Shown: positions 19,661 to 33,026 of the stretch, piece by piece
Position numbering within the stretch: position 1 is the stretch's first letter
Layout of the letters: the number at the start of each line of letters is the position of its first letter
Position numbers and translations under genes: made by a program
Assembly (NCBI GenBank): GCA_036320915.1
Contig: JAXBDG010000012.1
Location: 124,001-188,000, forward strand
Direction: 5' to 3'
From: Linnemannia elongata
Lineage: Eukaryota; Mortierellomycota; Mortierellomycetes; Mortierellales; Mortierellaceae
DNA length: 64,000 bases
Notes under the pieces: model-generated
What the model was told of the DNA's origin: nothing
Seen by the model: the letters and a program-made list of their open reading frames with translations, nothing else
Database searches by the model: none

Positions 19661-20217
19661 ATGATTTGATAATGTGATGTTCGCACGATATGGATGTCAT
19701 GGGGATATAGTGCTGTGTTGTGTGAATAGGGAGATTGGGGTCTCCATCAATGCTCTTTGCTTTGCCATGGTACAAGAGGAGAAGGGAGAAACGAGAGCAA
19801 AAGGAGGCACTGCCAACAAACACACCCAACAGCCCAGGTTTAAAAATTGAACATCAATTGAGATGTTTAATGTACTAGCCACACGATACAACAACCATTT
19901 TAAAAAAAAGAGCACATGGTGAAACGCCGAAAGGAGGTACTATCGAACGGGTATACTCCTTCACCAACTCCAACATGGAAGTAGATTCCTTGGCGCTAAA
20001 TGAGGAGTTGACGGGTCGGGGAAAATAGGCTGGGTCGACAAACCTCGGATGGGTTCAGTAGTCGGATCTAATATGACTGATATCGATCTCATCGCGCGAT
20101 CAACGTGGCCAACCTAGGAACCTAGCAAAAGTTCCCACCTTCTAATCAAATAGCTTCATCATAGATTTAGAGTGTGCAATTTTATAATGAAGACAAATAC
20201 AACAATAGAATAATAAT
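19661..20217. other. Intergenic; nothing recognised
   Basis: Contains short A-runs and no convincing reading frame, RNA or repeat. Confidence 0.35.
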
Positions 20218-22681
20218 CTAAGATAATAATGAGGCCGGTCGCCAGTTCTGAGGGTTCTCAAGCCCTCCAAGAAGGGGTTTCATGTCCACCGCAGACTGAC
20301 CCCATCGCAAAGGATTGTCAAGCGAATGCAGTCCAAAGGCCCTTGACTCTGCAAGCATATTCCTGTTGAAAATCTCTCTACAGTACTTGACACCACAAGC
20401 CCTGTTCTCACGGACGTACCCAAAGTACGGCTCATAGGCATAGGCCGACTTTTGGGCTGCAGCTGCAGCAACCTCCTGTTCCCGCTCCTGATCCTTCTGA
20501 AGCTCCCGCATAAGGGCGACCACACGGGGCACATCTGCGTAGCGGGGGGCGTCTCGCCAAAAGACCTCCAGGTAGTAATACACTTCCTTGTCGCCATACT
20601 TGTCGACGATGGTTTGTGGCACCTCTGGTCCGATCAAGACGTCTAGTTCCTCCTGGGCGAGCTTTTGTGCAGACGGGGTCTTGGCGACATAATCCCGGAA
20701 CTCCTGTATCACCTCTGGCGTCAATTGATCCAGAGCCTCCTTGCTCCTGTACTCCTTGGCCATCTCGTCAGACAATCCCAGAACAACCTTCTTGCCCCAA
20801 GTCGTGAAGAGTTTGTTAGCCCCGATCACATCCTTGTGATAGGGGCATCTCGTCTTAGTAGCCTCGTCCAGATAACCGTTGGGTCCACAAACCGACTGCA
20901 GGATTCGCTGACCCATCGCAACTGCGGTGTTGATAAACCAAGACTCCGAGTACCGGGAGGCGTCGAGACTGATCAGAGTCGGTACGGGGTTGGATATAGG
21001 CATAAAGACAGATGCTCCGATTGCATTTCCGTGGGGAGTTGCTAAAACGTGAACATCACGCAGGAGGTAGGCCGTTTCTGCTAATCCACAACCATGGTCG
21101 AGGGTGATCCACTTGACACGGAATCCCGCTGCAGCCAAACCCTCCGCCAAAGCATTGTCGTTGAGAAGCCGCCTTGAACCTTCACGCTGAATGACGGCAA
21201 CGACCAACCTCCGCTTTCCGGTTGAAAGGTCCACTTCTGGGTCAACAGTATCCGGAAACAGCTGCCCGACACGGCTCTTGCTCTCCTTCAATGGTGTAAT
21301 AGGGTCCTGACCAGTCGATGGCTCAAAGTTGTAGTAACGAGCCAGGTCAAGACACTTCAGGGGAGTCCTCTGAGGCCGGGCATCGATATTCTCTCCGGCA
21401 GCAGTCTGTTGTTGCCGGATCTTTGCTGCAGCATCGATGCCATCCTGAGAAATTTTGAGGTGTTGTTCCCACGTCTGGGGAGTACGCCAGTAGTAATCCG
21501 AAACAACATCCTGGAAAGAAGTGTAGACCTCAGTGGGAATGTTGAATTCGCAATACTTCAATGCACACTGACTGCCCAATCCAACAACAGCTGAACGGAA
21601 GCAGACTGGTACGTCATCAGGAGGGAGCATCTGGAAGTCTGTGACGAGTTGATCCTGAGAGAGAACCAGTTCGAATCCTGTTTGGAATACATGCCTCGTC
21701 TCCCACCCTTTGCTACGCTTGTATTCGAGGTCGTAGTATGTAACGTCAGCAAGGAACGTCCAAGAGTCCTTTGTCCCGTTGAATCTCTTCATCGTACTAT
21801 GTTATAAATGGAAGAGCATGGCGTCAATAAGCATGATCTGAGAAATGTCAATGAGCAAATAAGTGACGCTAGCCCCTCTCCTCTTTTCCCAGCTGTTTCC
21901 ATACCTGTGCAGTGGCAGCATGGTGTTGTAAAGCCAATGGGAAAAGTGCCCGGGCGAATAGGTTCCATGAACAAACAGTGTCTCGTCAACATAATGCGCT
22001 TTCATCGTCTTTCTTAGGGTACGTTCCACCCTTGGCTTCCAGAATCTGTCCGAGACCACATCCACCGACATCAAGTTAACATCTGGCATGGACTTGGGGA
22101 TTAAACTACTACTCCGAATGAAAGCACCTAAAACCGAAAGAAAGGAAGTGAATTATCGTCAGATCAAGTCGAGGTTCATGCACACAGTGAGACTCTAATT
22201 CCAACTTTACGGATCACACCTGCGTGGGCTGGTGTATTGCCGTCGTTGTTTTGTTACCTTTGCGGTCCACACATAGGTTCTTGACGACACACTGGCGGGA
22301 TCGCTTAATCTTTGTAGTGTCCTTTTCGGTTTGAGATAGTCCATCGTCGGTACAAGTCCATGTTGAGTCAGGAATCTCGATCTCCTTTGCAACGGTGTCT
22401 GCTCTCCAGCGGTTGTTTTGTTCCAGGACTTGGTTTCCATCAATGTCGAAGGTAGGAGCCTTGGGGGGTGTCTGTCTGTCAGGATCAGAGCCCAAGTTGT
22501 TGTTACCACGGGACCGTGAAAGGCGGCCAAGATCAATGGTATCGACGATCTGGGTTGAAAGGATAAGAAAGATACCGACAACAATCGGGATGGCTAGAAG
22601 GAAACGACGACCCCGCCTAGTGGCGAGGCAGGCCTTGACCAGTTGTAAGCATGAGGCCAAGGATGCTCTTAGAGCGTCCAT
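20218..22681 (-). CDS. GT61-like glycosyltransferase, type II membrane protein
   Basis: Three exons: 22681-22258, 22127-21905 and 21796-20218, with introns GTAAC...TTTTAG and GTATGG...CATAG; 741 residues in total. The start MDALRASLASC is the first ATG giving a short basic cytosolic tail before one membrane anchor (LLAIPIVVGIFLILSTQIV, about residues 30-50), as expected for a Golgi enzyme. Exon 2 has YSPGHFSHWLYNTMLPLH, and exon 3 has VVAVIQREGSRRLLND, then ATPHGNAIGASVFMPI. These fit the DUF563/GT61 pattern (EOGT and xylosyltransferase relatives), in which the arginine-rich strand and the PHG motif line the nucleotide-sugar site. Donor and acceptor sugars cannot be told. The protein is longer than most GT61 members, with a charged C-terminal extension. 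Confidence 0.82.
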
Positions 22682-23153
22682 GATGGAGAGGAGGGAAGGA
22701 AGGGAGGGACGGGATGAAGGAGCAGAGGGTGCAAGAAGAGAAGGGGATGAAAGATGTGCGGTTGGAGTGAGAATGAAGAAAAGAAAAAAAAAAAAGAGCT
22801 TAAACAAGATGATGATGAAAAAAGAGCATGCATCACACCCACACACACATCCAAGCAAAAAGTAACGGTTTTTTTTTTTTTTATTTTTCATCCCCCGCTC
22901 CCTCCGCCCTGGCCAATAAGGATAGTCGAAGGTTGTTCTTCCAACTTTGAAAACAAAAAAGGGAATACTTTATATCCATCCTAAGATGTCTCCACTCTTT
23001 TTTACGTGTTCATTGCAGGACAATAAGCCACTGAATCTATTGGGCTGCAGGACAATTGGCGCCAAAATGACGTCACCGAGGTCGCGTCATCGTGAAACCA
23101 ATCCCCACAATCCGTCACTAATGCGTGGTGTCGCACACGCGTAAAATTCTAGT
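22682..23153. other. Intergenic with homopolymer runs
   Basis: Contains an A-run near 22786, a T-run at 22869-22882 and a palindromic TGACGTCA near 23068, a CREB/ATF-type site by sequence only. No gene is seen. Confidence 0.4.
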
Positions 23154-26100
23154 CTAGGCTCGTGTCGATTTCCCACGCCTTCCCTGATCCTGACTGGAGG
23201 CGGCCATGGTTCTCTTGCGACGTCCTGGGGCTCGATCGGCGGAGGTGCTGCTGTTGGCCACACTGCTCGAAGTTGTGCTGGATCCCTCGTCAGAGCTAGC
23301 CTTCCAGGGATATGTACCATCCGCGTTGATAGGCTGGAGGTAATCCGGCCTCTCATGCCTCACCAGGTGTCCTAGAGCGATCTTGCACATGTTCTCGGCA
23401 GCCATGACATCTCTATGATGAAAGATCTGACAGTGGAAGCAGTAGAAGATCCGTAAGGTCACTTGTGCGACAAAGTGGGTGCACCTCGGACACTTCTTCG
23501 ACGTATAGTACTCGTTCAGTCCTACAACCACATATCCTAACGATCGCGCCTAAAATTGTGAATAAAATCATGTTAGTATTTTTTTTTTTTTTTTCATTCA
23601 ACGACATTCACTTACAGTGCTTTGAATCAAAGTTATCAATAAAACAGGCCTACCTTCTGAACGAAATACGAAAGAAAAGTCGAGTGTAGCGACGAGAGCC
23701 TGGACTTGCTTGAGAATTGCCCGAGACCAACGCCAATTAGGATCGGATCTGTGCTCTTGTTATCTTCCACACGCCGACCCAGACTACCGCCAACAATGCC
23801 GAGCAGACTCTCCGCGATGGCTTGGTACTCTGCTTGCCGCGCCCGCCTCATGTCCCAATGATGTCTCTGATACCGATGGTCGTCGCCAGAATAGAACTTT
23901 TTCAGTCGTTGCTCAACCTGCTCAAGCTCTCTCACATACTCAACAACGCTCGCACCTTGTCCTCGAAGGGGTGGTAGATGGGTCTCGATGTACGCAATGG
24001 AGTCGTCCTCCTCGCCTTGTAGTGTAGTCAGTTTCTGATTCTCGAGCCACCTTCTAAAGCGAAATGTTGGCTGATACACAGCTTTCTGTTTCACCGCCAA
24101 GTTATAGAAGGCAGGTTTCGATAGGGTCACGAGCGAATCCGTTACTGGGGGTTGCGCGGAGGTGAAGGTGGAGGCTGACGCGGGAACTGGATTCAAGGTT
24201 GTTGTCCATTGGCTAGCGGGGCTGGTCGATTCCTGATTGGTGGTGACGATTCCGTCCATGCTGGAGCCCTCCTCAGCCTTCTCCTTGCCATCCAGGCCAT
24301 TGGGCAAATATGCAAATGCGCCAACTACGCATGCCTGGCCCCCGTCTAAAGTGAGAATCTTCATCCTGTCCATATCTTTGCCAGGCCAAAGCTCTCTGAT
24401 ATCCTGCTCGCTCCTAATCACGTTCCTGATTTCCTGAAGGAAACTGTTGGTCCCAGCAACGGTTGTTGTGATTCTTGAGGGCATATCCTCCTCGGCTAAC
24501 CTTTTGAAGCGAGCATCCTGCCGTTCTCGTAACTTGAAAGTTAGAACTTGTACCAAAAGCCATCCGTTCGGATCGATCCTTGCGGGATGTAGCCGCCTTG
24601 GTGATAGTCCCTTGGCTTGGTCTCTTCAACTAGCTTCAAATGATCTCGTATCTGGTCCAAGGAGATCAGACTAATGGCCCCGCGATGACCAGCCTTGCGC
24701 TTTTGACGGTTTGACAGTCCAACTGGATCAATGTCTGAGATGAAATGCTTGATAATAACCCCAGGCTCTCGACCTCCAATCCAGTCCTCGAGATCCTTAA
24801 TAGATGTGAGAGTGGTAATGTCTTCGTCCAAGAGGGCCAGCTCGACCAATCGCTGCTTCAACAAAGGTCGCTTCCAAAAGAACGCAGCCAACTCACGTTC
24901 TGAGAAAGTCACAAACGGTTGCTTCGAGGACGTGACGGGGGCGAGACGCCAGCTGTTCGGAATGAGTTCGTTGAGGGCAAGGTAGTTTTCGGCGGCCGAG
25001 ATGTTTTCCTGAATCCGGATATCGATGTGGGCTTCTATTCGTCCCTTGTCCTTCGAAGCTTTGACCTACAGTAAAAAGTCAAGTATTAGCAATAAACTTT
25101 ATAGTAAAAAACTTCAGTGCATTCTTGTTCGCACCACTTGTATCCTTACCTGATCGTGCAAAAGGTGGGAGCCGTTATTATACATCTTCTTCAGTTCCAC
25201 AGAAAGTTGTTCTGCGACGGACCGCACCAGAGTGCTCGCTGAGAACAGCATTGTTTCGTTTAGCTCGCTCCGATTTCTACAGATGTCGAAGAGTTGAAGC
25301 CCTACCAAGATGTTGATGAAAGTGTTGACGGATTTGCCGATTTTGGAGTTCTTGTCTGGAAGATTTCTTGAGTACAGGTACGTCAGGAAAGACCGAAGGA
25401 ACATGGAGTGTTTGTTGTCCTTCCTTTCTGCATCCAAGTCGCCTGAATCCTCCTGGATATCGTCGCCGTCGGCGTCGGCGTCATCACACTTGTTGGTCAA
25501 GGGCTCAATCCTCCCACACAGATAATCCAAAGTATCTCGCTCGTCCACTGTCACCGCATCCCGCCGTGCCTCCAACCGCTCCGACTCCAACATGGTCTTG
25601 CCTGCTTTCCTCAGTTCCTGTCGCTTAGACTCCTCCGCGGCCTTCATACGGATCTGCAACATCTCCAGAAACGCACCAATGAGGCGTTGAGCCTTTCTCT
25701 TGATATCCACTGCTAGCGCTGAGCCCTCGTTGATACAGTTGATCACCTCAAGCTGTAGATCAGGCCGATCGATCAAAGCTCGTTCAACGTTGGTTTTCAA
25801 AGTACCGACCTCCAGCGATGATATGGGGTGGTGTCAGCCGAGAGACCTAATGAGACTCTGCTTGCCCTTCTCTGCGTTCGATTTCGGTCCCTCATCGGAT
25901 GACGTCTTTTTCTGGGTCTTCTTCGCCTTCGCATCCTTCTTTTTGCTGTCCTTCTTGGTGCTGCTGGAGGAGGTGTCGTCGGGGGACTCGGGAACCTTCT
26001 TGGGCGGTTTCCAAACAAGTTGCTTGGCCTTGGGTGGGGGCTCATGAGCCAACTTCCCTTGTCGCTCCTTGAAGGAAAATCGCTGACGATGTCGAGGTAT

Positions 26101-27492
26101 CCGTGTTCTTGTTAATGGTGGATGACTATGGTCTTGCGGATTCGAAGATGTCGAACCAGAAGGCTCCAAACTAGCAATGGATGGCTGCTGAAGGAAGGAT
26201 TCAGAGTTCTTGGTCACCGGTGCTGGGGATTCGATAGTCCGATACCGATTAAAAGATCTCGGAACTCGCAATCGTGCGATAGCATCGTTGGAGGATCTAT
26301 CAATTTTTTTTAAGAAATACAAACATGATGAGGTACGATTCACACATATAGATTGGTCTCGATTGGCGTAACAGTAAATAGTTACCTGGGCTGAGCTCCC
26401 CGTATTTGACTCTGTTTGTGTTGATCATATCGCATGCAGAAATCCTGAAATCGGACCTGTAGTTGCTCGAACATGATCTGAGAACCGGGCCGGGATCCAT
26501 CAGTTTCAAGCCTGGTTTGTTGGAGATCCACAAAGACTCTGGTCGAGTTGGCGAAGTCCTGATTGTTGGTGTTTTTTGAGATAACCCGGTTGTCAGATAG
26601 ATAACCCAACACAATGTCCTTTGGGTCTATTAAGTAACGCAAGATATCAACCACGGTCAGAGCTTCATCTGAAAAAGAAACCAATATCAATGGATAAAAA
26701 ATTTCCCACTTGATCATTACCTGCACGGTCGATTGACTTGATAATAGAAAAATTAGTCGCAGGGCCGAGGGAGTGAATGTTCTTGTTATAGTCGTTACGA
26801 CTCACAGCCGCCAGAGCAGTCAACTGGGAACGAGAGACGCCAAGAGCTTTCAAAAGATCTGGAACGTTGTACACGTGGATGAGACCTCTGGATATGGGAC
26901 GCCATAGAGTTCGGATGGAGGTGTACGCCATCATGTCCGAGTCCCTAGAGATAACAATGTCGTCTGGCTGCGCATCGATCGCAATGGCCAAGTCCGCTTC
27001 GGTGTCGGCAAGTTTAACAGTCCAGCCCGCGTTCTGCATGTACTGAGCAAATCCCGAGCGACTTTCCCGAGACCAGTAAAAAGACGAGGCCAGGCTCGAC
27101 CGAACATCAACAAAGTGATGTTTGCTAATGCGGAGACCGTTGTCCAGACGGGAGTCAAGAGTGTCCAGGGCTGTGGTGGTGCGTTCTAGTGCTCTGTCCC
27201 GTACTCTCTCTCGCTCGGCGGCTGTGTAGCTCTTTTCCACTGCCTAATAGCCGTCGATGTAGAGTGACATATCCAGGGAAGACCCATACCGACGGACTTC
27301 CTCCTCGAGCATGCGGTGTGCGACATCTGGTGGATTGTTGGAGTAATTGTTGCGAATGACCTGGTAGCATGTTCCGAGGACATCAAGTCTGCGATGTTTG
27401 TCTGGAGCGATTTTGGCGATGATCGACTGGTACAATAAAGCAGGGTTGTAACCCTTGCGTCGTATAAATGGGAACCAAAAAGATATACCCAT
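23154..27492 (-). pseudogene. XPG/FEN1-type nuclease fused to a Fanzor (TnpB-like) nuclease, with lesions
   Basis: Five exons join by good splice sites: 27492-26721, 26668-26386, 26296-25150, 25065-23654 and 23549-23154, about 1336 residues. The N-terminal part reads as an XPG/FEN1 5' nuclease: MGISFWFPF, RRLDVLGTCYQVI, SLYIDGY, TEADLAIAID, SRDSDMMAY and SRNDYNKNIHSLG supply each metal-binding acid known in FEN1. A Ser/Lys-rich linker follows. The C-terminal part is Fanzor-like: RuvC-I TLDGGQACVVGAF, the GVGLGQFSSKSR region, LNEYYTSKKCPRC, FYCFHC and HHRDVMAAENM (RuvC-III). Lesions are TAG at 27246-27244 next to the conserved DG, TGA at 25836-25834 in the linker, and a one-base loss in a T-run near 24560. 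The summed exons, 4010 nt, are one short of a codon multiple. The copy is probably dead, unless sequencing error explains the lesions. Confidence 0.78.
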
Positions 27493-28280
27493 AGCGGCTG
27501 TTGCGGGCTCATGGGAGGAAGAAAGGAAAGAAAGAGGAGAGAGAGTTCTTTATTGTGTACGCGCTCAATTTATATGAGATGTTTACCAGTTGATACTTGC
27601 AGGTCGTATCAACTGTATGTTCGATCACGTCACCCAGACGAGACAGTATAAAGATCAGCTATGGGAGCGAGTCATCTCGCACAGGGAAATCGGCTACAGA
27701 CAAAAATAAGCTTAGCTTCTCTTTGGAGACGATACTTTCGCCACAGTTCCTTCTTTAGTGCAGAGGTAGGACTGAAAAGAGAAAGAGGCTGATTTAGTGG
27801 CCAAATAGGCCAAAGCATTCGAGGACAGCAAGGCAGAGTTAATGGCCCTTCTTGAGAAGATATACCATGCACTCGAGGCTAAAATGAAAAGAAAGTGCTC
27901 GTTACAGTACCTCCGAGAAACAGTAGCTTTGCTACACAGCGCCTATCTTCAAGTCAAACGCGTAAATAAGAGTGGTGCTGGACGAATAACTACTGTATTG
28001 TGTCAAATGATCTCATTGAGCCGACTTTCATTGTATTAGGTGTCAAATGAAAGTAAAATCAATCCATATTAGGAAAGATTTCATGCTTAGCTTCAGCCAA
28101 TAGAATTATGGCGTCCATTGTCCTGCACCCTCTATCTGCGGTGACGTAAGTTTGGGGCCAAATGGTCGTTTTCCACTATTGCAAAGCAGATAAAAGGATC
28201 CAATGAATCGTTTCTCTTGTTTCGTTGCTTCGTAGTGATTGACTCCGCCGACCGACAACTCAACTCCAAAGCCGCCCATC
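27493..28280. other. Intergenic; promoter of the fusion gene and of RPB7
   Basis: A short helical frame at about 27806-27995 (AKAFEDSKAELMALLEKIYH, then coil-like sequence) looks coding, but it has no start of its own and only a possible upstream acceptor AAATAG. It could be a gene relic. A GATAAAAGG near 28190 sits upstream of RPB7. GTTGATAC ... GTATCAAC near 27589-27613 is a small inverted repeat. Confidence 0.35.
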
Positions 28281-29414
28281 ATGTTCTTCCTGGTACGGAC
28301 ACATTCTCTGGAACGCGCCTTTGCACACAGGAAGCTGGGAATCAACAAAGGTGGACAAGCAACGATGAGGCACAAAAAGCGAGCAGGATGATGGCCATCA
28401 AGGATAGAGAGAGAGAGAGAAATGAGTGGCGAAGCAGACATCTATTTGTTCCCTGTCCTCTGTGGCGAAGGCATGAAGCAAGAAGGGCTGATCAACAGAG
28501 ACGAGAAAGACAACTGACCCCTGTTTGTTACTCTTCTTTACTTTCCTCGCTTCTTTACTTCTACTTCTATATCAACTCAACCGTGGAAACCACCTCTGCC
28601 TTTTCTCTGCACAAATATACAACAACAAACCTTGGACGCGACAACCACACCATATCAACATAACGCACTCGACAACAACATCATGCACGCAACATAGCGT
28701 AACTTGTCGCATACGATCAACTTGCACCCGTCCTACTATGGACCCCACATGAAAGAGTTCCTTATGAGGAACCTCCACGGAGACGTCGAGGGAACTTGCT
28801 CAGGAAGAGTCGGATTCATCATCTGCGTCCTCACCATCACCAACATCTCTCCCGGGAAAGTCCTGCCCGGATCGGGACTCGCAGAATTTGTTGTCCACTA
28901 CCAGGCAATCGTATTCAAGCCCTACAAGGGTGAAGTTGTCGATGCTATTGTAACTAGTGTCAATCAGATTGGATTCTTTGCGGATGTTGGTCCCTTGCAG
29001 GTCTTTGTTGCCCAGAAGCTGATGCCGAGTGATTTCAAGTTTGATTCGAACGGACCATGCTATCGCGGCGATGATCAGGTACCTTGGCCCTTTGTCTCTG
29101 TTGTTGACGTATCTGTGACTGGACAACGTTAGTAGGAAAATGGAGACACAGGAACACAGGACACTCATTTCTCATCGCCTTTGTGTGTTTTCGTTGATAA
29201 TAGATGATTGAGAAGAACGGACAAGTGCGTCTCAAAATTGTCGGTCTCAAGCATCAAGCAACGCAGATTGTAAGTTGTTTTGTTTATCTTTTCATGCGAC
29301 CGATGAACATGGTTTGTGGTGGCAAGCGTTACTAACTAACTACTGTTATCTCGCTTGAATAAATAGAATGCTGTCGGAACGATAAAGGAAGATTACTTGG
29401 GACAGATTCAATAA
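28281..29414 (+). CDS. RPB7: RNA polymerase II subunit RPB7
   Basis: Four exons: 28281-28292, 28698-29078, 29204-29269 and 29367-29414, giving 168 residues; the family is usually about 170. The first exon codes only MFFL. Joined to RNLSHTINLHPSYYGP it matches the conserved N-terminus of RPB7. Further matches are EGTCSGRVGFIICVLTI, HYQAIVFKPYKGEVVDAIVT, GPLQVFVAQKLMPSDFKFD, NGQVRLKIVGLK and the end KEDYLGQIQ. RPB7 pairs with RPB4 as the stalk of RNA polymerase II, with an N-terminal tip domain and a C-terminal OB/S1 fold that contacts nascent RNA. The first intron (405 nt) is long for this window. Confidence 0.95.
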
Positions 29415-29689
29415 ACTGAAGAGCAGAAGAAGGGAGGCGTGGGGGGGACATAAGGATGTGCCCTGTCACAGCTATTGTACAAATAACTTCTCGTGTATGT
29501 CTGAACTCATATGTGGTGATTTCGTTTGGTTCTCGCGTCCGGCGCGTGTATTAATCTCTTGTAAATGATTTCACACCTTGACAGTGTTGATCCAAATTCG
29601 TACTTAAAATGGCAGCATATTTTTCTCTTTTCCTTCAGCCATCACGGAACAACGACCACAAACCAAGCAAGGCACGCACACTTCACACA

Positions 29690-31027
29690 ATGGCCTCAGG
29701 AGGATCAGGACTCGCATCAAGAACAACCCCTCTCTCAGCACTCGCACAGCCATCGTCATCAACATCGACCTCCAAACCAGGAGCAACCACAGCAACAGCA
29801 TCGTCATCATCATCCACTACCCCTTCGCTCGCTCAATTGGCTGCAAACAGTAATGCACCCCCTCGGAGGTCCCTGGCCAGTCTTGCTACCTCTTCTTCAT
29901 CCACTCCAAGAGCATCTCTCTCATCACTAGCAGCAGCAGGAGTGGGAGGGAGGACAGGGAGCTCGCCGTCGTTATCACAGCTGGCTACCAGTTCTGGTGA
30001 GGGTGTTGGTACTGGTGCGGGTGCTCCTCGGAGGTCGCTTGCCTCCCTTGCCCAGCAGACTTCTACGTCCACAACAACCACGATGGCGTCTCGGACAGCT
30101 ATTTCTGCAACACCAGGAGGAGGAAGAGTATCAGGGTCGTCACTTTCACAACTGGCGAGTGCCAACACCAACAACGCGCCACCTCGGCGGTCCCTTGTCG
30201 GACTTGCATCTTCTTCTTTAGCAGCAGGAGCCAAGACCAACAATGCTACGACCGAACCAGCAACGATACTTTCACAGCCATCAGGATCTCCTGTTACTAC
30301 GACTACTACTGGTTCAAATCTGGGACGTCCAGGAACTGCGGGGTTGACGTTACGTTCTGGTGGAGGGCTTGCGGGGCTTTCGAGGGCTGGCACAGGTAGT
30401 GCAGGTGCAGGTGCAAGTATGGGACTACGGAAAGATGCGGCGAACGGCTCTACTGCGTCATCTCCTTCCCTCGCCGATCTTGCTGCTGGAGGAGGAAAGC
30501 TGGGCACGAGTTCACTTTCGGGATTGGCAGGAGCCAAGGCTTCAAGTACGTCGGGCGAACTGAGGTCATCTGCTGGTAGTGGGTTGAGTCTGGCCGGTTT
30601 GGGTGGTTCGACCACTAGGACATCGGTGAGCTCTTCCGCGACTGAACAGGAAACGAGCAATGCGACAACAACAACCACCACCTCTCCCCAAGAGCTGGCC
30701 TTGTTATCGGCGGAGCTTATTGACTATAGTCATGACGTCTCTATATTTTCAGAAGAATCAGACCCGACGGCGGCAGCATTCTCGTCGCTGATCGCACCTC
30801 CCTCGCACTTTGCGGTATCGATCTTTGAGAAGCTGGAGCCTGTACCGTCGCCGGTGGCAGGGGCGAGGTTCAGGGAGTTGCAAGATGATCCTGCGATTCG
30901 GTATGGTGGATATTCTATTGGTGGAGGTGGAGGAGGCGAAGTGGGGGTGTTTGCTTTTGATGTGCCGAGTCCGGATGATATCGTGTTCAAGGCTCAAGGA
31001 CAACGACCTGCTGCCACTCGGACATAG
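29690..31027 (+). CDS. Low-complexity protein with SLA repeats; possible Ski7/HBS1-type adaptor
   Basis: The frame opens at 29609, but the ATG at 29690 (MASGGSGLASR) follows CACACA and begins the compositional pattern, so it is preferred; 445 residues. The body is Ser/Thr/Ala/Gly-rich with about ten copies of a short motif, such as PSLAQLA, RRSLASLA, SLSQLA and SLSGLAGA. The end is more ordered: an acidic segment with SIFSEESDP, HFAVSIFEKLEPVPSP, and FDVPSPDDIVFKAQ. A PSPDD.V element precedes the GTPase part of HBS1 as I recall it. Together with the SLA motifs this suggests a GTPase-free Ski7-like bridge between exosome and Ski complex. That is a weak inference; otherwise it is an unknown disordered protein. 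Confidence 0.6.
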   Translation: MASGGSGLASRTTPLSALAQPSSSTSTSKPGATTATASSSSSTTPSLAQLAANSNAPPRRSLASLATSSSSTPRASLSSLAAAGVGGRTGSSPSLSQLATSSGEGVGTGAGAPRRSLASLAQQTSTSTTTTMASRTAISATPGGGRVSGSSLSQLASANTNNAPPRRSLVGLASSSLAAGAKTNNATTEPATILSQPSGSPVTTTTTGSNLGRPGTAGLTLRSGGGLAGLSRAGTGSAGAGASMGLRKDAANGSTASSPSLADLAAGGGKLGTSSLSGLAGAKASSTSGELRSSAGSGLSLAGLGGSTTRTSVSSSATEQETSNATTTTTTSPQELALLSAELIDYSHDVSIFSEESDPTAAAFSSLIAPPSHFAVSIFEKLEPVPSPVAGARFRELQDDPAIRYGGYSIGGGGGGEVGVFAFDVPSPDDIVFKAQGQRPAATRT

Positions 31028-32928
<1,901 letters not shown>

Positions 32929-33026
32929 CCTCTTCCCTTTCACATTACACCTCCTTCCTTTCCTCCCCCTCCCTCTAATTCATCCATTCATTCATTTATT
33001 CATTCAAAAACAAAACCTAACGCATC

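Noticed and set aside
29833..30681. 282-codon minus-strand ORF
   Set aside because: Antisense of a Ser/Ala/Gly-rich gene; Val/Ala/Pro composition is what the reverse strand of such DNA gives.
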